Part shown: positions 34,765 to 44,126 of the stretch, piece by piece
Numbering within the stretch: position 1 is the first letter of the stretch
Layout of the letters: each line of letters starts with the position of its first letter
NCBI RefSeq assembly: GCF_025464955.1
Contig: NZ_JAODNM010000062.1
Span: 1-64,000, forward strand
Direction of reading: 5' to 3'
Source of the DNA: Amycolatopsis sp.
Lineage (GTDB): Bacteria; Actinomycetota; Actinomycetes; Mycobacteriales; Pseudonocardiaceae
Length of the DNA: 64,000 bases
Notes under the pieces: model-generated
The model's database searches: none
What the model saw: only the letters and a program-made list of their open reading frames with translations
What the model was told of the DNA's origin: nothing
Program-made: the position numbers and the translations under genes

Positions 34765-36732
34765 CTAGGGCTTCGCCCCGTCCAGCCACTGCGCCGGAAT
34801 GAGCTTTTCCCCGTGTCGCCAGCGCTGGCGTACGGCCTGCGCAAACCAGGGTTCGGGGAGGTCAGCGTGGTCACAGACGATCACCTGGAATTGTGGGGCG
34901 AGCTCGGCGACGACGTCGCGCAAGAGCTCGAACATCGCGCGCACCGCGATCCGGTCAGCGTCGTCCTCAGGAGAGCCGGTTTCGTTGTCATTCTCTGACG
35001 GGTAGTGCGCCTGCGTTGGCTGGTCCAGCATGAGGAAGCGTGGCACTGGCCGATCCTGCCTCGTGAAGTATCGATGAAGTGCTAGGTGGGTCGCGAGGTG
35101 GTATCCGACCCAGTTCTTGGCGCTTCCGATGCGGGTCAGTGGTGCTGGTCCGGTGTCGGTGTCGGCGACGACGGTGAGGCGCGCCAGGTCGAGTCGTACG
35201 TCTTCTGCACTATGTTCGAGTTCGAGCCGCTCTGCGTAGGCCTTGATGTCGCGGCCGACTACGGCTAGCCGTGAGGTGACCTGCTCTGTGCGGTTCGCGT
35301 CGTCGAGTTCACCCTCAAGTGCTTCGACGATGGAGCGTGCCTGCTCCAGTCGATTCAGCAGAACGCCCATGGCTCTCTCGTCGACAGATGATGACCGCGA
35401 CAAGGTTGCGTCGATTCGGCCGCGGGTGAAGTCCCAAGTGTTGGTCTGGGTCTGTTCTCGAACGCGACGGCCACGGTCGATGTTCTGGAGTGCGCCTTCT
35501 ACAACGCGCAGTTGTGTGCGGAGCGTCTCTGCTTCTGTGTCGAGTGTGTCAAGGGCTCGTCGCTGAGCGGGGCGTGCACCGGTGACCGTCCCGACCTGGG
35601 CACGTAGGTCCTCAAGGCTGCGTCTGAGTGTCTCCGCGGTGGGATCCGCGTCCTCCATATGGTTGCCGCAGGCCGGGCACGTTTGTGTGTCGTTCTCAAC
35701 GCCGTTCGTCGCGGAAGTTGTAGGCAGTAGATTTAGCGACGTCAGACGTGACTCCTGCCGTGCAAGCGCCGACACGAATTCGCCAGCTGCATGGGTCTCG
35801 TTGATGAGTAGGCCGCGGTTCTCCATCACGACTCTCAGGTTCTGGCTGAGCTCATCTCGACGACGCTCGAGTGCCTGCCAACGATCCTGTTCGTCCGGAC
35901 CGTCGTCCGTGACAAGGTAAGCCGGCCGTGCGACGCGGGCACCTTGCAAGGTGCGGATGAGTTCCGCGCGATCGGAGTAGTCCAGGTCGTCGATCAAGCC
36001 GACGGCACGCGCCTCGGCGTAAAGGGATCCGAGTTCAATGTCGATGGTCTGGGCGGCCTGCTGAGCGCGCTCGTATTCGGCTTCAAGCCTGGCCACGGTA
36101 CGTTTCGCATCGCGCAGTTGAGCTCGTTTTCGAGCTTCGTCAGGCGCGACTGCGCCAAGGAAGTAGGGGATCGTGTCACGCAACGCTTGGTCGATACCGT
36201 CTTCGCCCATTCGGTGGAACATCGCGGACTGGCTTGCTACCTCGGACTGCGACTGCAGGCAGAGCAGAGCAGCATGACCGATGTTTGCCTCAAGGCCCTG
36301 CCGGGTCGACCAGGGGCTGGACTCGGTCTCGTTCTCCTCGATGCCGATTCGGCGACCCAGTTGCTGTCGAAGTTGACGGGTGTCGGTGTTCCCCCTCAGC
36401 TCAGCAAGAGGCGGCGGCTCCAGGTCGTTGGCGAACTCCAACATGGCGATCGTCGTACTGGAGTTTTGCCCCTTGGGCTTGGGCCGTGCGACGAAGGCAC
36501 GGGCTCCTGAGTCGTTCAGGCTCCACAATGCGGCGTACCACTCGACTGTGTCAGAGATGGGCCCGACCGGGACGAGGGTTGTGTTGCGGCCGAGGCAGTA
36601 CTCGACGATCGTGAGCAGTGCACTCTTACCTGTGCCCGACTCACCGGTAACGATGTTGAGTTCACCTGGCGTGAAGTCGAGCCGCCGAGTGCGACCATCG
36701 GCGTTATACAGGACGAGGGCTAGGAGTTGCAC
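34765..36732 (-). CDS. ABC-3C system SMC-like ATPase (DUF3732-type)
   Basis: A 655-residue Rad50/SMC-like ATPase. The N-terminal half-domain has Walker A GESGTGKS at 30-37. Two long coiled coils flank a central zinc-hook-like CPACG near residue 348. The C-terminal half ends the nucleotide site with [15 protein letters not shown] near 562, where Walker B Asp is followed by Gln instead of the usual catalytic Glu; as I recall this is typical of DUF3732. GTG36732 lies 4 bases after the middle-component stop. In ABC-three-component systems such an ATPase is thought to sense or move on nucleic acid and control an effector. Confidence 0.85.
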   Translation of the reverse strand: MQLLALVLYNADGRTRRLDFTPGELNIVTGESGTGKSALLTIVEYCLGRNTTLVPVGPISDTVEWYAALWSLNDSGARAFVARPKPKGQNSSTTIAMLEFANDLEPPPLAELRGNTDTRQLRQQLGRRIGIEENETESSPWSTRQGLEANIGHAALLCLQSQSEVASQSAMFHRMGEDGIDQALRDTIPYFLGAVAPDEARKRAQLRDAKRTVARLEAEYERAQQAAQTIDIELGSLYAEARAVGLIDDLDYSDRAELIRTLQGARVARPAYLVTDDGPDEQDRWQALERRRDELSQNLRVVMENRGLLINETHAAGEFVSALARQESRLTSLNLLPTTSATNGVENDTQTCPACGNHMEDADPTAETLRRSLEDLRAQVGTVTGARPAQRRALDTLDTEAETLRTQLRVVEGALQNIDRGRRVREQTQTNTWDFTRGRIDATLSRSSSVDERAMGVLLNRLEQARSIVEALEGELDDANRTEQVTSRLAVVGRDIKAYAERLELEHSAEDVRLDLARLTVVADTDTGPAPLTRIGSAKNWVGYHLATHLALHRYFTRQDRPVPRFLMLDQPTQAHYPSENDNETGSPEDDADRIAVRAMFELLRDVVAELAPQFQVIVCDHADLPEPWFAQAVRQRWRHGEKLIPAQWLDGAKP

Positions 36733-36736
36733 GTGT

Positions 36737-37228
36737 CTAGGGTGTCACGCCGAGGACCACGAAAACGGTCGCCGGTTGTTCAATTTTGGTGAGCCACCGG
36801 CCAACGAACCCTGCTCGGGCAACGATCTGCTGGACATCGCTGTCCTTGGCAAGGGTGTGGCCCTTGCCTCTGGCCAGGGACGCGATGAGACCTCCGTCTG
36901 CATCCACGGCCAGCACACCGTTTCGCAAACCGAACCGCATCCCTTCCTGCACCGATCCCTTCAGTGAAGTCGCACGTCGTGCAAATCCTGCATGCTCCAC
37001 CGGATGGTCGGCTACCCATGCATTCAGGTTCGCGCGGACTGTTCGAGGCAAGGACTCACGGGTGGCCCTGTGTAGGACGAGCGGAGCAATGATGAACGCG
37101 AGGGGCCAGGGCATCGCACGTTCGCCGTTTTCGCGGTACAGGTGTGCCGCGTTGGCCGTGAGCGTTGCCAGCAGGGCTGGGTTCAACATGACCGCCTGGG
37201 TACGCGAACGCTCGCTCCAAGAGGTCAT
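36737..37228 (-). CDS. ABC-3C system middle component
   Basis: A 163-residue soluble protein between the effector and ATPase genes. The opening [20 protein letters not shown] and the following [20 protein letters not shown] match the layout of ABC-3C middle components (an LNPALLA helix, then a PLaFLvlPLvLH stretch). Its role is taken to be an adaptor, perhaps winged-helix, linking ATPase and effector. It lies 70 bases downstream of the effector and 4 bases before the ATPase, so all three are one operon. Confidence 0.78.
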   Translation of the reverse strand: MTSWSERSRTQAVMLNPALLATLTANAAHLYRENGERAMPWPLAFIIAPLVLHRATRESLPRTVRANLNAWVADHPVEHAGFARRATSLKGSVQEGMRFGLRNGVLAVDADGGLIASLARGKGHTLAKDSDVQQIVARAGFVGRWLTKIEQPATVFVVLGVTP

Positions 37229-37298
37229 AAACAGACATCATGCCAGCAGCCGACCCATTCTAGGGGTGCTGCGTTCAGCAAATATTGCTGGCAAAGGT

Positions 37299-38522
37299 CT
37301 ACACGCTGGTTGTGATGGCCTCTAGATGCTCGATGAAGTCTGGGTGCCAACCGATTCGTTGGTCGGTGTCCTCGTGGCCAGCGAGTTCGTGTCTTTTTCC
37401 CCGACCGTAGAAGCCATCGTTGTAGTACGTTCGTACGGTGACTGCAGTGGAGTTCAAAAGGTAGTTCAGGAGTTTCCTCCCCGCCCTTACCTTCGTTGCC
37501 TCCGCGTCCTCCGGGCTCAGGGCATCCAGTCCGAGGTCCTGGACCATGGCCTCGAATTCCCTAGTCCACTCGAATCGGAGCTCAGCTTCGAAGTTTCGTA
37601 GCTCCTGAACGTCAAGAAGGCTGTCGCTCAGCCAGGCGGTCTCCTGGGTGACGGCCCGGTGGTAGTCGATGATCGCGTTGCGAAGAGACGGGCCGGAGTA
37701 TTCGACCAGGGCGAGTTGTGCCACGAACCGAGCCTGGCCATAGAGACCAATATGTTCATCGGTTACCGAACCCAACCGCACGGTAGTGGGCAAATTTTCG
37801 GTCGTGTACCTGTCCCGTAGCTCACGGACGAACGTCTGCACCTCAGTGACGCTGGTCATCGACCGACGTCCGGCGAGCATGTCGATCGCGACGCTGCGCC
37901 AGTAGTGCCAGACCTGTGCGACGAAGCTGTCATGGGCCGGCGGACCGCCACTTGGCAAGGCGTATGTCAGAGCTTCTCGAACGGCGACGTCTAGGTCCTC
38001 TGGCGGCATCTGGCCATCGAGCACCCATGCACGATGGAGCAGGCTTCTTCGTACCGACTGATCCAGTGCCAGGAAAGCCGCCCTGGCGTTCTCTGTAATC
38101 TCGTTCGTGGAACTTGCTGCCGCTTTGGTGAGAAGGTCAACCGCAAGGTCGACATCCCTTGTCGAGGGTCGCAGAGCGTAGGCCGCAGTGCCCTCGGTAG
38201 CGACTGAGGTTGTAACAAGGTGCAGGTCAGGGCCCTGAGGATCTCCGGTATCAGATCGGTCCAGCCAAATCCGAACTGTCTTCCAGATGTCCACCGCCAT
38301 GTCACCCAGCCCGGCGGCTTTCGACGTTGTGTGAAGCTTGACCTGGAGTAGCTCGACAGGATCTCCGGTGTTGTCGACATCAACCCAGGCGACATCGTCG
38401 TGGAGTTCGAGCGTTATGGCCTGGTCAGGCCTCGTCTGCCCCTTGCGGAGGAGGTCCATGAGGGCCCAGTCGGTCTGATATATGTAGCCAGATGTGGCAG
38501 CGGCAGCGTTGTGTCCGGTCAT
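37299..38522 (-). CDS. ABC-3C system effector with dsDNA-nuclease-like N-terminus
   Basis: A 407-residue protein and first gene of the operon. The N-terminus (SGYIYQTDWALMDLLRKG, LELHDDVAWVDVD, LLQVKLHT) fits the nuclease fold seen in Cap4-like and Mrr-like effectors: Glu39, Asp42/43 and Gln60-x-Lys62 would form the metal-binding site. The remainder is helical (SFVAQVWHYWRSVAIDMLAG; VEYSGPSLRNAIIDYHRAV) and ends with LAGHEDTDQRIGWHPDFIEH, typical of ABC-3C C-terminal regions. Expected action is DNA cleavage upon infection or plasmid entry. Confidence 0.78.
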   Translation of the reverse strand: MTGHNAAAATSGYIYQTDWALMDLLRKGQTRPDQAITLELHDDVAWVDVDNTGDPVELLQVKLHTTSKAAGLGDMAVDIWKTVRIWLDRSDTGDPQGPDLHLVTTSVATEGTAAYALRPSTRDVDLAVDLLTKAAASSTNEITENARAAFLALDQSVRRSLLHRAWVLDGQMPPEDLDVAVREALTYALPSGGPPAHDSFVAQVWHYWRSVAIDMLAGRRSMTSVTEVQTFVRELRDRYTTENLPTTVRLGSVTDEHIGLYGQARFVAQLALVEYSGPSLRNAIIDYHRAVTQETAWLSDSLLDVQELRNFEAELRFEWTREFEAMVQDLGLDALSPEDAEATKVRAGRKLLNYLLNSTAVTVRTYYNDGFYGRGKRHELAGHEDTDQRIGWHPDFIEHLEAITTSV

Positions 38523-38634
38523 CCCGACGATGCCCCCTCCCTGCCGACGACGTCTAGATAATGTGCACTTGTTCGGAGGCGAAGTCCACAGTTTCGACTG
38601 ATCGGGGTTCGCCTCTGGTGCTTAGATGCATCCC

Positions 38635-39369
38635 ATGGTGCCGAGCTGGTTCTCTGCAGTTGAAACGTCACTGGAGCCAGCCGCGGCCTGCGCCAAGGTT
38701 CTTTCGGCCCTGGTGGCGGTGGCACCTAGCACCCGCCGAGCCCGCGCCTCGCGTGAGAGACGTCTTCGGGTGTACACGGGCTTCCAATGAGCCGTTCACG
38801 ACGTAAGTGCGACTGCAACACTTCTCGCTGCCATTGCTGTAAGCAACCCAGTCGACGGTCATCGGAAGGTTCGAACAGCGCTGTCCATGGCGGAGGCTCT
38901 GGCGGCGCTTGACCTCCGGCTTCCCAACGCTGCCAGGCACCTCGCTCGAGGGATCGCGCCCATGTTTCGTCTGGCCGTCGCTGCCGATTTGTTGGGAGAC
39001 GCTCAGCATCGTCCTGCGGCATATCGAGCCGCGGATCACGCACGGGGCTCTGTGGCATCCTTCGGAGCCGCGCTGGATGAGCTGCGCCTGTTGGGCCGAT
39101 GCCGCCCACAAGAAGAAGCGGAGGAGGTGACGGCACTGCTTGCTGAGCTCTTCAGTCGAGTGGCTCACCCGCCGTCGGCGTTTCAGGAGTGTGCCGTAGC
39201 GCTCGGAGCGAAGACAGGCGCCTTCGCGGTTGCCGTCCGTGACGATCTCGGCAGGCGCTGGTGGTATATCGGCTCCACCCCAAGGGACAAAAAGTGGAAG
39301 TTGTGGAGGGCTCCCCGTGTCCCTGCCTGGCTGGGAACGTCCGAACGCCCTGAGGATCATCGCCGCTAG
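38635..39369 (+). pseudogene. Unknown protein with in-frame TGA
   Basis: From ATG38635 a coherent frame reads VPSWFSAVETSLEPAAACAK, then RRLRVYTGFQ, then TGA at 38788-38790, and continues in the same frame AVHDVSATATLLAAIAVSNP, MAEALAALDLRLPNAARHLA and RRWWYIGSTPRDKKWKLW to 39369. Both sides have GC-rich third positions. The intact product would be about 244 residues; a 160-residue product could start at ATG38887. No domain recognised. It is divergent from the ABC-3C operon; bases 38,523-38,634 hold nothing clear. Confidence 0.42.
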
Positions 39370-39999
39370 CATGCACGCCGCGCACTTGTCGGGGTCCTAA
39401 ACACAGGAGCACGGAAGGAGCACGGCTCCCGTCTGGACGGTCACCGAACAATCATCCGGCGACGGAATAGTCGCAGGTAGGGGGCTTGCATGATGCCGAA
39501 TCGCAGGTCAAGCTGCAGAAAGTACCAGGTGATTAAAAGTCCGAAGGTCGCGGTAAGGCTGGACACCGCCTCCCGCCCAACGCCACACCCAGTCCCTTTC
39601 ACGGGCTTGCGTCGTCGACTGCCATCAACCGAGCAGCCCTGGCGACCGACCCACCCGTCACATACCCCGGAGACGTTCGCCGGCGAGCATGTCTCCTGCC
39701 GGCGGATGACCCCCTCACCCGGCCCGCGGGCACTGCGAGGGCTACGCCGCTGATCGATTCCAGACCGCGCAGCGAACGGCGCCCCCAGACGCCCGACAAG
39801 TGCCTCGACCGGGAGAAACACGCCCAGCCCCCAGCTGGGCGCTTCCATAAAAGCTCGACCAATCACCCGTCTGGGTGGCGCAGCTGGAGCAGTTTTTGTG
39901 ACCCCATATCGGGCGGGGACGCGGCCCTGCTCCAGTTTTGCTCCAGTTACTGAACGGTAACTGAAGCGCGATCCACTGTGGACAAATGTTCGGTGCAAC
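39370..39999. other. Gene-free junction region with att-arm-like repeats
   Basis: No supported gene. Near 39,884-39,955 are CTGGAGCAGTTTTT, then TGCTCCAGTT twice in tandem (39929 and about 39940). Repeats of this GGAGCA/TGCTCC kind are often seen between tyrosine integrase genes and tRNA attachment sites in actinobacterial integrative elements. No integrase gene remains here. The stretch lies directly beyond the 3' end of tRNA-Ala. Confidence 0.4.
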
Positions 40000-40044
40000 G
40001 AAAAAGACCCGTTGACCTGGGAAGATTCCCAAACCAACGAGTCT
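40000..40044 (-). terminator. Intrinsic terminator of tRNA-Ala
   Basis: In tRNA orientation, AGACTCGTTG pairs with CAACGGGTCT (one G-T pair), encloses a small TGGGAATCTTCCCA hairpin, and is followed by TTTTT. It lies 10 bases beyond the tRNA 3' end. Confidence 0.8.
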
Positions 40045-40053
40045 GTTGAAACG

Positions 40054-40126
40054 TGGAGCTAAGGGGATTCGAACCCCTGACCCCCTCACTGCCAGTGAGG
40101 TGCGCTACCAGCTGCGCCATAGCCCC
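40054..40126 (-). tRNA. tRNA-Ala (anticodon GGC)
   Basis: A 73-base cloverleaf: acceptor arm GGGGCTA/TAGCTCC with discriminator A, D-arm GCGCAGCTGGTAGCGC, anticodon stem around CTGGCAG giving GGC, and T-arm with GGTTCGAATCC. CCA is not encoded. Its 3' end faces the accessory region on the left, as expected when an integrative element uses a tRNA gene as its attachment site. Confidence 0.95.
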
Positions 40127-40436
40127 GAAACGTCCGAGGCGGAGTGAACTCCGCATCTCGTAGGTACAGACTTTACATGACGTGGGTTGGCACCCGATCG
40201 AGGGGGTACCGGCGGCGGGGTGGTTGCCGCTCGGCCGGGTGGGGGTGCGCCGGTTAGGCCGGTTGCGTCGCGCGAACGGGTTGACTTGTGCGTGGTTTCG
40301 GGCGCTTGACCTGGGGTTTCGCTATCAAGCGGGCCGGTGTGAATAAGAAGTGTGCCCGGCTTTGCACTTGGCGGGGGGTTCGTGCCACTTACCTGGTGAG
40401 GACTGTGTGCGGCGGTGGGGAGGGGCGCGATGTCAG
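40127..40436. other. Intergenic stretch
   Basis: The leader of the sigma-factor pair and promoter region of the tRNA. No gene, repeat or clear promoter box could be assigned beyond GGGGAGG about 13-20 bases before the sigma start. Confidence 0.45.
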
Positions 40437-40937
40437 GTGGGTGACAGCGACGACTTCGACGGGTTTTTCGCCCACCACTTCCCGCTGCTGGTGGGGTTCC
40501 TGTGCAAGCGAGGGTTCGACCTCGAAGTGGCCCAGGACGCCTCGTCGGAGGCGATGTTGAGCGTTTACGAGCAGTGGACGTCCGTCACGTTCCCGGCCGC
40601 CTGGGTACGGAGCGTGGCGGCCAGGAAGGCGGCCGCGCAGGTCGTGCGGGGGCGGGACGGGGTCGCGCGGGCCATCCGCAGTGACTGGGCGTGTTCGGAC
40701 GAGTTCGCGGAGGACAAGTTGCTCGCCTTGGTCGAGGACTCGTCGCTGGTGGTGACGTTGCTGGAGCGGTTGCCCGAGCGACAGCGGTCCGCGATGGCGT
40801 GGCATCTCGACGGGTTCAGCAACGCCGAGATCGCGCGGCACCTCGACGTCCGCGAGGCCACCGTGCGGTCCACGGTGCGCCACGCCAGGGAGCGGCTCAA
40901 GCAGATCTACCAGGAGATGCCGGAGGAGAGCACATGA
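40437..40937 (+). CDS. ECF-type RNA polymerase sigma factor
   Basis: A 166-residue group 4 sigma factor. Region 2 is FFAHHFPLLVGFLCKRGFDL with AQDASSEAMLSVYEQW; region 4 is LERLPERQRSAMAWHLDGFS and AEIARHLDVREATVRSTVRH, whose helix-turn-helix contacts the -35 element. GTG40437 starts just before the conserved part, though its GGAGG motif is rather far (about 13 bases). The stop overlaps the start of the next sigma gene by 4 bases (ATGA). No anti-sigma gene is adjacent. Confidence 0.85.
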   Translation: MGDSDDFDGFFAHHFPLLVGFLCKRGFDLEVAQDASSEAMLSVYEQWTSVTFPAAWVRSVAARKAAAQVVRGRDGVARAIRSDWACSDEFAEDKLLALVEDSSLVVTLLERLPERQRSAMAWHLDGFSNAEIARHLDVREATVRSTVRHARERLKQIYQEMPEEST

Positions 40938-41674
40938 TCGCGGTCCTGAGCAAGAACGACGAGGAGCGGGACTTCGACCGGTGGCTGCGCGACGCCGACA
41001 CCGCGTTCACCGACGCGCTACGGGCCGGCCTGGACGTCGAGGGGACGCTCGCCCGCATCAAGTCCCGTGCGATGACACGCGAGCTGAGCCAAGCCGTCGG
41101 CGCCGGGCCGGTGCGGGTCACGTCGTACCCGGATGTCGACCTGCCGGTCGCCGCCGCCGTCGATGGCGAGCCGAAGGCCGTCGAGCAGCTGCTGACCGCG
41201 GTCCGGCCGCTGGTCGTCCGCTACTGCCGCGCGCGGATCGGCAGGTACGCGTCCGCCGACGACGTCGCGCAGGAGGTCTGCCTCGCCGTCCTCACCGCGC
41301 TGCCCACCTACCGCGACCAAGGCCGGTCGTTCCTGGCCTTCGTCTACGGCATCGCGCACCACAAGGTCGCCGACGCGCATCGGGTCGCCGGACGCAGCCG
41401 CAGTGACTCGGTCGCCGACGTTCCCGAGAACGCCGAAGGCGCCATCGGACCCGAGCAGCGTGCGCTCCAGTCCGAGCTGAACGAGCGCATGGCGCAGCTG
41501 CTTCACGTCCTTCCGGATCGCCAGCGCGAGATCGTCGTGTTGCGGGTCGTCGTCGGCCTGTCCGCCGAGGAGACCGCTGCCGCCATGGGATCTTCGGCGG
41601 GCGCCATCCGGGTCGCCCAGCATCGCGCGCTCAACCGGCTCCGCAACGTATTGGGCGTTCAGCAGGCCCGCTAG
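40934..41674 (+). CDS. Sigma-70 family factor, ShbA/SigD-like
   Basis: A 246-residue sigma factor. A 50-residue N-terminal extension (DRWLRDADTAFTDALRAGLD) precedes region 2, LTAVRPLVVRYCRARIGRYA with ADDVAQEVCLAVLTALPTYR and FLAFVYGIAHHKVADAHR. Region 4 is LLHVLPDRQREIVVLRVVVG and LSAEETAAAMGSSAGAIRVA. It resembles the ShbA/SigD group, which in Streptomyces drives transcription of the principal sigma gene. ATG40934 is coupled to the ECF gene. Its stop overlaps the convergent membrane-protein stop within CTAG. Confidence 0.85.
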   Translation: MIAVLSKNDEERDFDRWLRDADTAFTDALRAGLDVEGTLARIKSRAMTRELSQAVGAGPVRVTSYPDVDLPVAAAVDGEPKAVEQLLTAVRPLVVRYCRARIGRYASADDVAQEVCLAVLTALPTYRDQGRSFLAFVYGIAHHKVADAHRVAGRSRSDSVADVPENAEGAIGPEQRALQSELNERMAQLLHVLPDRQREIVVLRVVVGLSAEETAAAMGSSAGAIRVAQHRALNRLRNVLGVQQAR

Positions 41675-42618
41675 CTCACCGACGCGGATTCGGGCACCAC
41701 CGCAGGGGCGACGACGTCGGCGGGTGTGGGTTTCACGGCGTCGTTGTCGGCCAGGAACTCCCGCATCGTGCGTTCGCGGCCGTAGCGACGCCGCATCCAC
41801 AGGTAGCCGAGGAACGCCACCGGCCCGAACCAGGTCTGCACCGGCACGACGATGTCCGCTCGCGCGTCGATGAAGTTGATGAGCAGCGGCGCCAGCGACG
41901 GCACGACACAACCGAACAGGACGATCAGCACCATGGCGACCCTCGCCGCGCGCCAGCCGTACGCCTTGTACGCCGAAATCAGGAACAGGGCGTAGATCAG
42001 CAAGTCGCCCAGGCCGATGGCGGCGTTGTAGAACCCGATCCGCATCCCCATCGACGGGTCGAGCGGATAGCCGAGGAAGTCTTCGACCAGCGCGTTCGTC
42101 AGCGGCACGAACGCGGTGAAGATCATGTCGTAGACGGCCAGCGCGAGCGCGAACCACGCCACGTGCCGCAGCCGCATCCCGCCCTGCACATAGAGGTTGG
42201 CGACCGACACCGCGCCGAGCAGCATGATGATGTCGCCTTCGGCCCAGAACAGCTGCCAGCCGAACACCGTGCCGAGCATGTTCTGGCCGAGCCAGATGTT
42301 CGCGCCGAGCAGCAGGCCGATCCCGAGCCACAGGCGGCCCGGGGCGAGCAGCGGCCGGTAGCCGATGGACAGCGACGCGGTGAACGTCACCATCAGCAGG
42401 CCCGTCGTGGCCCAGCGAGGCAGCCCGACGTAGATCGTCGGCAGGATCGCCAGGAACACGACCAGGATGGCGATGTCGCGCCCGTTGAACACGCCGATCG
42501 CGGGCCGCTCCAGCCGTACGCGGCGGAGGTAGGCCAGCGCGCACAGGCTGGTCACCACCGAACCGAGCACGGTGAGGCACAGTTCGAAGACGGTCTGGAA
42601 GACGAGTTCGGCTGGCAT
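41671..42618 (-). CDS. Polytopic membrane protein of the 31-residue-peptide operon
   Basis: A 315-residue protein with about eight or nine transmembrane segments (for example VFELCLTVLGSVVTSLCALA, IAILVVFLAILPTIYVGL, LRHVAWFALALAVYDMIFTA and VAMVLIVLFGCVVPSLAPLL) and a basic cytoplasmic tail (RRRYGRERTMREFLAD). ATG42618 follows the adenylate-forming enzyme stop by one base (TGAGATG), so translation is coupled. I recognise no transporter family. It could export or modify the product of the operon. Confidence 0.72.
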   Translation of the reverse strand: MPAELVFQTVFELCLTVLGSVVTSLCALAYLRRVRLERPAIGVFNGRDIAILVVFLAILPTIYVGLPRWATTGLLMVTFTASLSIGYRPLLAPGRLWLGIGLLLGANIWLGQNMLGTVFGWQLFWAEGDIIMLLGAVSVANLYVQGGMRLRHVAWFALALAVYDMIFTAFVPLTNALVEDFLGYPLDPSMGMRIGFYNAAIGLGDLLIYALFLISAYKAYGWRAARVAMVLIVLFGCVVPSLAPLLINFIDARADIVVPVQTWFGPVAFLGYLWMRRRYGRERTMREFLADNDAVKPTPADVVAPAVVPESASVS

Positions 42619-42619
42619 C

Positions 42620-44053
42620 TCACGCTCCGATGGGGACGGGACGGGCGGCGAAGGTCCTCTCGTGCAGATCGCTCCGCACCTGGCGCAGTGTCGTGGCCTC
42701 TTCGTCACTCACCACGGCGAGGTCGACGTCCAAGCCGGCTTCGGCGAAGTGGTTGCGGGCGGCCGACTCGCCGAAACCGTCAATGGCGGCCACCGGCAAG
42801 GTGAGCCGGATCCGTCCATTGTGGATGGTCGCCCGGAAGCGGGCGGGCCACGGCTGGGTGGGCAGCGCTTCGACGGCTTCCACCAGCTGCCGCGGGGTCA
42901 CGACGTCGTCGGGCCCCAGCCGCAGCAGCTGACCAGCTTTGCCGAGCAGCGGACTGGTGGCAGGCACGCCCGCGACCTCGCAGGTGAGCGGTCCCTCGGG
43001 CAGCCGCCGGACCACGTCGCGGGTGTCGTACCGGAAGACCGGCATGCAGTCGCGGTACGGGAAGAACGGCGTGATCACGATGACGGCCAACGCGCCGGGC
43101 GCGGCGGGTTTTCCCGTTTCCAGATCGAGGTACTCGACGAGGCCGGTGTTGATGTCGTGGTGCAGATGACCCTGGCTGCACGACCTCGAGGTCACCGGGA
43201 TGACCTCGGTCATGCCGAAGTTGTCGCTGACCTCGTCCACCCCGAACGTCTCCCGGACGGCCGCCGCCAGACTGGGGGACAGCACCTCGCCGCCGGCCTG
43301 GATCCGGCGCAGGCGGAAGTCGCCCGGTCCCAGGCCGCGATGTCGGGCGGCGATCAGCAGCTCGGCCAGGTAGCTGGGGCTGGCCGAAAGCAGCGTCGAT
43401 CCGCCTTCGGCCAGCGCGTCGAGCGCTTCGTCCACCGGCACGACGCCCAGGACGCGGCAACCGGCACCGACCAGTCGGCAGCCCGCGACGTCCAGTTGCA
43501 CCGCCGCTGTCGCCCGCGAACTGACGTTGACCTGCATGATGTCGTCCGGCCGGAGCTCGTCGCGCAGTACCGCGGACAGCGCGCCGAGCGCGGGCCACAG
43601 CTCCGTCTCGTACCGCGAAAGCCAGATCTCGGCCGGGCGACCGGTGGTGCCGGTGGTGCGGGTGGACAGGTGGCGCCGGACGTCGGCGCACTGGAACTCA
43701 CCGGGGCGGCCGACCAGCTCGGCCTTGGTGGTCACCGGGATCGCGCCCAGCCCCGCGAGGTCGAGGCGGTCCGGCCGCACCCCGGCGGCCTCGAACCGGC
43801 GCGCGTAGAACGGCGACTGCTCGGCGAGGCGTCCGGCGGTGCGTCGCAGGCCCTGGGTGGCGAAATGCGCCTGGGCCTCGGGATCGGTGAACGGCCCGTC
43901 GACGAGCTGTCGCACGTCGGTGCCCGGTTCGCCGAATTCGGCCAGGGTGGCGAGCGAGTCCTCGATCAGCCGGCCGATATTGCGGGCATTGAGCCGGCGT
44001 CCCCAGACGATTCCCATCGCCATCCGGAACTGTCGCACTCCGGTCTCGAACAT
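42620..44053 (-). CDS. PaaK-like adenylate-forming enzyme
   Basis: A 477-residue ANL-superfamily enzyme close to phenylacetate-CoA ligase and F390 synthetase-like proteins, expected to activate a carboxylate as acyl-AMP. Motifs: phosphate loop TRTTGTTGRPAEIW near residue 130, FGMTEVIPV near 265, and FRYDTRDVVRRL near 330. No carrier-protein domain is fused. ATG44053 has GGAAGGAG upstream; an earlier frame start is antisense to the leader. It lies 73 bases after the 31-residue peptide gene and is coupled to the membrane-protein gene. Confidence 0.83.
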   Translation of the reverse strand: MFETGVRQFRMAMGIVWGRRLNARNIGRLIEDSLATLAEFGEPGTDVRQLVDGPFTDPEAQAHFATQGLRRTAGRLAEQSPFYARRFEAAGVRPDRLDLAGLGAIPVTTKAELVGRPGEFQCADVRRHLSTRTTGTTGRPAEIWLSRYETELWPALGALSAVLRDELRPDDIMQVNVSSRATAAVQLDVAGCRLVGAGCRVLGVVPVDEALDALAEGGSTLLSASPSYLAELLIAARHRGLGPGDFRLRRIQAGGEVLSPSLAAAVRETFGVDEVSDNFGMTEVIPVTSRSCSQGHLHHDINTGLVEYLDLETGKPAAPGALAVIVITPFFPYRDCMPVFRYDTRDVVRRLPEGPLTCEVAGVPATSPLLGKAGQLLRLGPDDVVTPRQLVEAVEALPTQPWPARFRATIHNGRIRLTLPVAAIDGFGESAARNHFAEAGLDVDLAVVSDEEATTLRQVRSDLHERTFAARPVPIGA

Positions 44054-44126
44054 GGCCACTCCTTCCCTGCCGATATCGGAACCGGGCGCCGCTCGGCGGG
44101 CGAACGCCGCCCGGTCCACTGGAAAA

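Noticed and set aside
39441..40037. 198-codon minus-strand frame beside tRNA-Ala
   Set aside because: It runs through the tRNA terminator and the att-arm-like repeats, and its translation has no family features apart from one hydrophobic stretch.
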